This document shows positions 7,701 to 9,248 of a stretch of DNA of 9,248 bases, piece by piece; position 1 is the first letter of the stretch, and each line of letters starts with the position of its first letter. Source of the DNA: Verrucomicrobiales bacterium (GTDB lineage: Bacteria > Verrucomicrobiota > Verrucomicrobiia > Limisphaerales > UBA9464); the NCBI GenBank assembly GCA_003445095.1, contig DLVS01000292.1, positions 1 through 9,248 on the forward strand, read 5' to 3'. A model generated the notes under the pieces. It was not told the DNA's origin, did not search any database, and saw only the letters and a program-made list of their open reading frames with translations. A program made the position numbers and the translations under genes.

Positions 7701-8541
7701 CGTTGCCGTTGTCAGGGGTGCCGCCATCGCCGAAAATGAAACTCTCGGGTTCGACGGCGCCATTCGCGTTTCCAAAGGCATCTTCAACCGTGTCGGTACC
7801 CAGCACCCGGCTGCTGACGGTGAACCCAGTTGCCAGTCCGGGCCCCTCGTCATCAGCCACTTGGGCACCGCGTCCGGTAAGACGGTTGGAGGCGGCGTTA
7901 AAGGCGAGTCGGTCGAGGAAAAGGCCCGTTTCGATGCCCAGAGTGCCTTCGCCGTCCAGTTCGACCACCCGAACGCCATCGCTGCTGGCGCGATTCAGTT
8001 CCAAGCGGAATGCCCGCACGTTGTCGGTCACTCCGGTGAGCGCGCGATCGGTGATGAGGAGAGGAACATTGCGATTCGCGCCCGGCGCGCCGGGAATCGT
8101 TCCCCCGGAGATTCGGGAAAACGTCATTCCATCAGGACTCGCGAACAGTCGCCAGGCGGTCGCGGCCCGAAGCGGATTGTTGGGACCGTCCTGTTGGAGG
8201 CGCAAGGTTACGCCGGTAAGGTTCACCGGTGCGGCCGTCTGCCATTCGACCGTGTCCACCGTGCCCACCGGGGCGCCGTCTTGGAAAATCGCGTGCGTGG
8301 GTTCGACCCATGAGGACGTCGTCGTCCAGCCGAAGATCGCGCGTGGATCGGATTCACCGCAGCACGCGTTGTGTTGAGGCGATGCCGCGATCACCTGGCT
8401 GCCTTGGCTGATGTCGAACAGATCATCAACCAGGCCTTCGCCGCCCTCGGTGGTGTACGCCGGGGCCGCCAACAACCTGTCGCTCGCCAGGATCGAGGTT
8501 GCGAGGCCAAGCAGCAGAGAAATGAAACGAAGTCGATTCAC
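4795..8541 (-). CDS. Secreted multidomain CotH-kinase-like protein with lamin-tail domain
   Basis: This intact protein has 1248 residues. GTG at 8541 is the only sensible start, with an in-frame TGA 27 bases upstream and no strong ribosome binding site. Residues 1-26 form a signal peptide (FISLLLGLATSILAS core). Two related beta-sandwich-like modules follow (about 36-198 and 210-380). A lamin-tail domain comes next (about 388-500: VLNEIVSLNAES, DWIELFNG, LAGWGLSDN, HTSFQLQSDGEFI). A chitobiase C-terminal-like module follows (about 550-650: VRYTLDGSEPTE). The CotH domain spans about 660-1080, with IQGQSSRSFRQKSFGLK (739-755), LRNMGNDWDYALMRDDW (791-807), NADWPQNN (921-928) and FDVDLG (956-961). 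An InlB-repeat-like module (VTIEALPTSGWQFAGWSG, 1135-1152) and a C-terminal beta-domain (YAAQVSSDLIIWSD) close it. CotH proteins are atypical secreted protein kinases in Bacillus spores. In verrucomicrobia this architecture is common, but substrates are unknown. It is transcribed alone, divergently from the TIR gene. Confidence 0.92.
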   Translation of the reverse strand: MNRLRFISLLLGLATSILASDRLLAAPAYTTEGGEGLVDDLFDISQGSQVIAASPQHNACCGESDPRAIFGWTTTSSWVEPTHAIFQDGAPVGTVDTVEWQTAAPVNLTGVTLRLQQDGPNNPLRAATAWRLFASPDGMTFSRISGGTIPGAPGANRNVPLLITDRALTGVTDNVRAFRLELNRASSDGVRVVELDGEGTLGIETGLFLDRLAFNAASNRLTGRGAQVADDEGPGLATGFTVSSRVLGTDTVEDAFGNANGAVEPESFIFGDGGTPDNGNDVIGDGGETVDFIEWQTKESISLAGYRLTLSGDGADPNRSTELVRFLVDGDEADFFDNQGFDGTFTRVFKDGARWGGAFRIEFTRTTASGPRIIELDAITGPPPLTKGELVLNEIVSLNAESLKDEDGDSPDWIELFNGRDKAVPLAGWGLSDNPDRPFRWMFPAVTMPPRSYLVVFASGKDRRVPGVNLHTSFQLQSDGEFIVLTEPDGTRRDLASPARLREDVSLARHPNGTGEWKFLAIPTPRRSNNAQTPYDSIVFDGPRVSHSSGFYPNPFDAVLTTSESQVTVRYTLDGSEPTETSTAYEAPLSIRSRKGQPNVLSMIRGTATANQHTDGWKAPLDEVRKATVVRARATRPRAIPGPEITRTYFVGAEAVRTDGLPTIALTTAPDGLFDYHTGIYMLGEVFDRYVAAHPGEALTGHTPANYTQRGPNWERNAYVEWFEPNGQPAFAEPVVIDIQGQSSRSFRQKSFGLKARGTELPRNTFLYPIFPNLTKLGDGSPLQEFRHLRLRNMGNDWDYALMRDDWCHRLASGLGLNIMSSRYANLYLDGEYWGVLAVREQEDSRYVQEHYGVDDDEVVILTGPGTVEEGNPGDEQPWLDLLTFCQTHDLSIPTNYDHVAALVDPQDTLSYFFSEIYFGNADWPQNNTRVWRRRLDAPDPSLGRGRDGRWRWLMFDVDLGVAHPWSGGVDDNTLAAALSPTGRPGFDSPWGTAVFRALMTNPGWKQDFLLTAADLLNSGYSPTRAAALVDAMRNELRPAMDEHIRRWRANGGNVAAWETRVRPVRDFATQRTGRVRSHFLSQFGLHGQSRLTLDVNDPIRGRVRINRLVVDASLPGVNDSPYPWTGIYFNGVPVTIEALPTSGWQFAGWSGLTTDGPEATWIPGGNLNVTAQFMANPPSIVEWALNQDSLHLLLSGTPGATYAAQVSSDLIIWSDAAEATCGPEGGAKVIIQETTTERIRFVRALSR
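5659..5781 (-). other. Putative CotH active-site motifs (NADWPQNN and FDVDLG)
   Basis: Residues 921-928 (NADWPQNN) and 956-961 (FDVDLG) are the two most conserved blocks of the CotH domain. By analogy with CotH kinases they should carry the acidic residues that bind metal and nucleotide. Both blocks are complete, so the domain is probably not a dead relic. The assignment of exact catalytic residues is inferred. Confidence 0.5.
7402..8436 (-). repeat. Two divergent tandem copies of an N-terminal module in the CotH protein
   Basis: Copy A covers residues about 36-198 and copy B about 210-380. Both carry the same order of signposts: FGW...VEPTHAIFQDG then TVDTVEWQT in A, and FGNANGAVEPESFIFGDGG then TVDFIEWQT in B. 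Next comes NLTGVTLRLQQDGPNN against SLAGYRLTLSGDGADPN, and finally FRLELNRASSDGVRVVELDG against FRIEFTRTTASGPRIIELDA. The pattern resembles discoidin-like carbohydrate- or surface-binding folds, which is an inference. Confidence 0.75.
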
Positions 8542-8565
8542 TGAGGTCGCAGGACCATAGGCGAG

Positions 8566-8700
8566 TCAGAACGGACCCGAAACCGGCGACTCGCTGTTTA
8601 GGGAATTGGCCGTGAACGAGTGGGAACGAGCGGAAATAATTTGTCCGTCGGGCGTGATCGCCACTGGAAACGAGCGTGTGGACAACTGAAGGCCTCGGGG
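8566..8700 (-). pseudogene. Possible WD40-repeat remnant
   Basis: The minus frame ending at the TGA at 8566 contains FPVAITPDGQIISA, closely like the core strand-turn of a WD40 blade (VAITPDG..IISA). It is followed by SLNSESPVSGP, which could be a worn form of the next strand (WDLESG-like). The flanking residues are not WD40-like and there is no complete blade. WD40 arrays are often fused to TIR or STAND ATPase domains, so this could be debris of a lost defence gene. A chance match in an open frame of this length is possible. Confidence 0.3.
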
Positions 8701-8822
8701 AGTTGACCAAGCGCTTCCCAGGCTTCGACCAGGGGAAGTCTCACCGACATGGCGTCGGAGGACCGCATCCTCGGATTGTCTACGACGACGACCTGCTACG
8801 CCAAAATCAGGCCTCTCAAAAC

Positions 8823-8852
8823 TTGTGAGCAAACCAATAACCTGCCTATAGA
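8823..8852 (+). promoter_or_regulatory. Weak sigma70-like promoter candidate for the TIR gene
   Basis: TTGTGA (8823-8828) and TATAGA (8847-8852) are separated by 18 bases, each matching 4 of 6 consensus bases. The hexamers lie about 70 bases before the ATG at 8924. The match is weak and other promoters are possible. Confidence 0.2.
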
Positions 8853-8923
8853 TCCGAGTGCTCAACCTGGCTGATTTGGATGTGAGCGGGAACAGCGTTT
8901 GGCAATCCCGATGAGAAACCATC

Positions 8924-9248
8924 ATGGCCGAGACCTACGACCTCTTCATCAGCTACGCGACCGAAGACCGTGAATCGGTGGCGCGCCCGTTAATGGCTGA
9001 GCTCCAGAAGCAGGGGCTCCGGGTATGGATCGATTTCAAGGAGATCGGATATGGCGATCTGCTCCGTGACCGAATCAACGATGGGCTTCGCGATTCTCGT
9101 TTTGGGGTCGTGATCCTTAGCCCCGACTACTTGCGAAAACACTGGACGAGGAACGAGCTTGGCGCACTCCTCGACCCTGACAAGCAGGGGCGACGTTTGC
9201 TCATCGTCCGCCATCGGATCGCGCCAGCGGAGCTAGCTTCAACAGACC
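8924..9248 (+). CDS. TIR-domain protein, N-terminal part (runs off right edge)
   Basis: The 108 visible residues are a TIR domain at the extreme N terminus. Box 1 is YDLFISYATED (5-15). WIDFKEIGYGDLLRDRINDGL (35-55) is the BB-loop and alpha-B region, and FGVVILSPDYL (60-70) is the beta-C/D strand. HWTRNELGAL (73-82) places Glu78 at the position of the catalytic glutamate of NAD-cleaving TIR domains such as SARM1. The ATG at 8924 is the first possible start, because an in-frame TGA lies at 8912-8914. There is no strong ribosome binding site. Bacterial TIR proteins commonly deplete NAD or make cyclic ADP-ribose signals on phage infection, and many carry a C-terminal STAND, WD40, TPR or FGE-sulfatase-like domain. 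The rest of this protein, and so its exact class, is beyond the window. The neighbouring broken STAND ATPase fits a defence context. Confidence 0.9.
   Translation, partial: MAETYDLFISYATEDRESVARPLMAELQKQGLRVWIDFKEIGYGDLLRDRINDGLRDSRFGVVILSPDYLRKHWTRNELGALLDPDKQGRRLLIVRHRIAPAELASTD

Larger units (their letters stand above)
8542..8923. other. Divergent intergenic region between the CotH and TIR genes
   Basis: This 382-base region separates two genes that point away from each other and must hold both promoters. The only recognisable items are a WD40-like scrap near its left end and a weak promoter candidate for the TIR gene. The minus-strand open frame at 8566-8925 spans it but is Arg/Ser-rich outside the scrap and has no homologous look overall. 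Confidence 0.6.

Noticed and set aside
1..9248. tRNA, rRNA, CRISPR array, transposase or integrase
   Set aside because: No cloverleaf, regularly spaced repeats, or recombinase or transposase motifs were seen on either strand by eye.

Overview
The window reads like a chromosomal accessory region of a Verrucomicrobiota- or Planctomycetota-like bacterium. I infer this from two protein types that are abundant in those phyla: a PSCyt1/DUF1549 cytochrome-type protein, and a large secreted protein with lamin-tail, chitobiase-C-like and CotH modules. The phylum is an inference from gene content, with no marker gene to confirm it.

Layout, left to right. (1) 1-660, minus strand: the first 220 residues of a PSCyt1-DUF1549 protein with a CxxCH haem motif. 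The rest lies beyond the left edge. (2) 801-4540, minus strand: the remains of one large STAND-type ATPase with a helical, HEAT-like C-terminal half. It is broken twice. Its P-loop ATPase half is missing, with recognisable sequence beginning only near 4140. A one-base frameshift near 1930 also splits the remainder into two overlapping open frames (1922-4540 and 801-1931). (3) 4141-4794: no gene that I can support. It holds a structured, probably dispersed repeat with twin GGA-loop hairpins, a G+C-rich stem and two further hairpins. The 5' end of the open frame running to 4540 passes through this repeat and is probably not genuine protein. (4) 4795-8541, minus strand: an intact 1248-residue secreted multidomain CotH protein whose N-terminal part contains two divergent copies of the same beta-sandwich-like module. 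(5) 8542-8923: a divergent intergenic region with a short WD40-like remnant on the minus strand and a weak candidate promoter for the next gene. (6) 8924-9248, plus strand: the first 108 residues of a TIR-domain protein, cut by the right edge, with the putative catalytic Glu at residue 78.

How the parts relate: the cytochrome-type and CotH proteins are probably exported cell-envelope or extracellular proteins. The broken STAND ATPase, the WD40-like scrap and the TIR protein are the kinds of parts found in nucleotide-binding, NAD-depleting anti-phage immunity. Together they suggest a partly decayed defence locus. The live part, if any, is the TIR gene, whose effector partner or extra domains lie past position 9248. 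I see no tRNA, rRNA, CRISPR array or transposase, and no clear evidence of a wholly new system.
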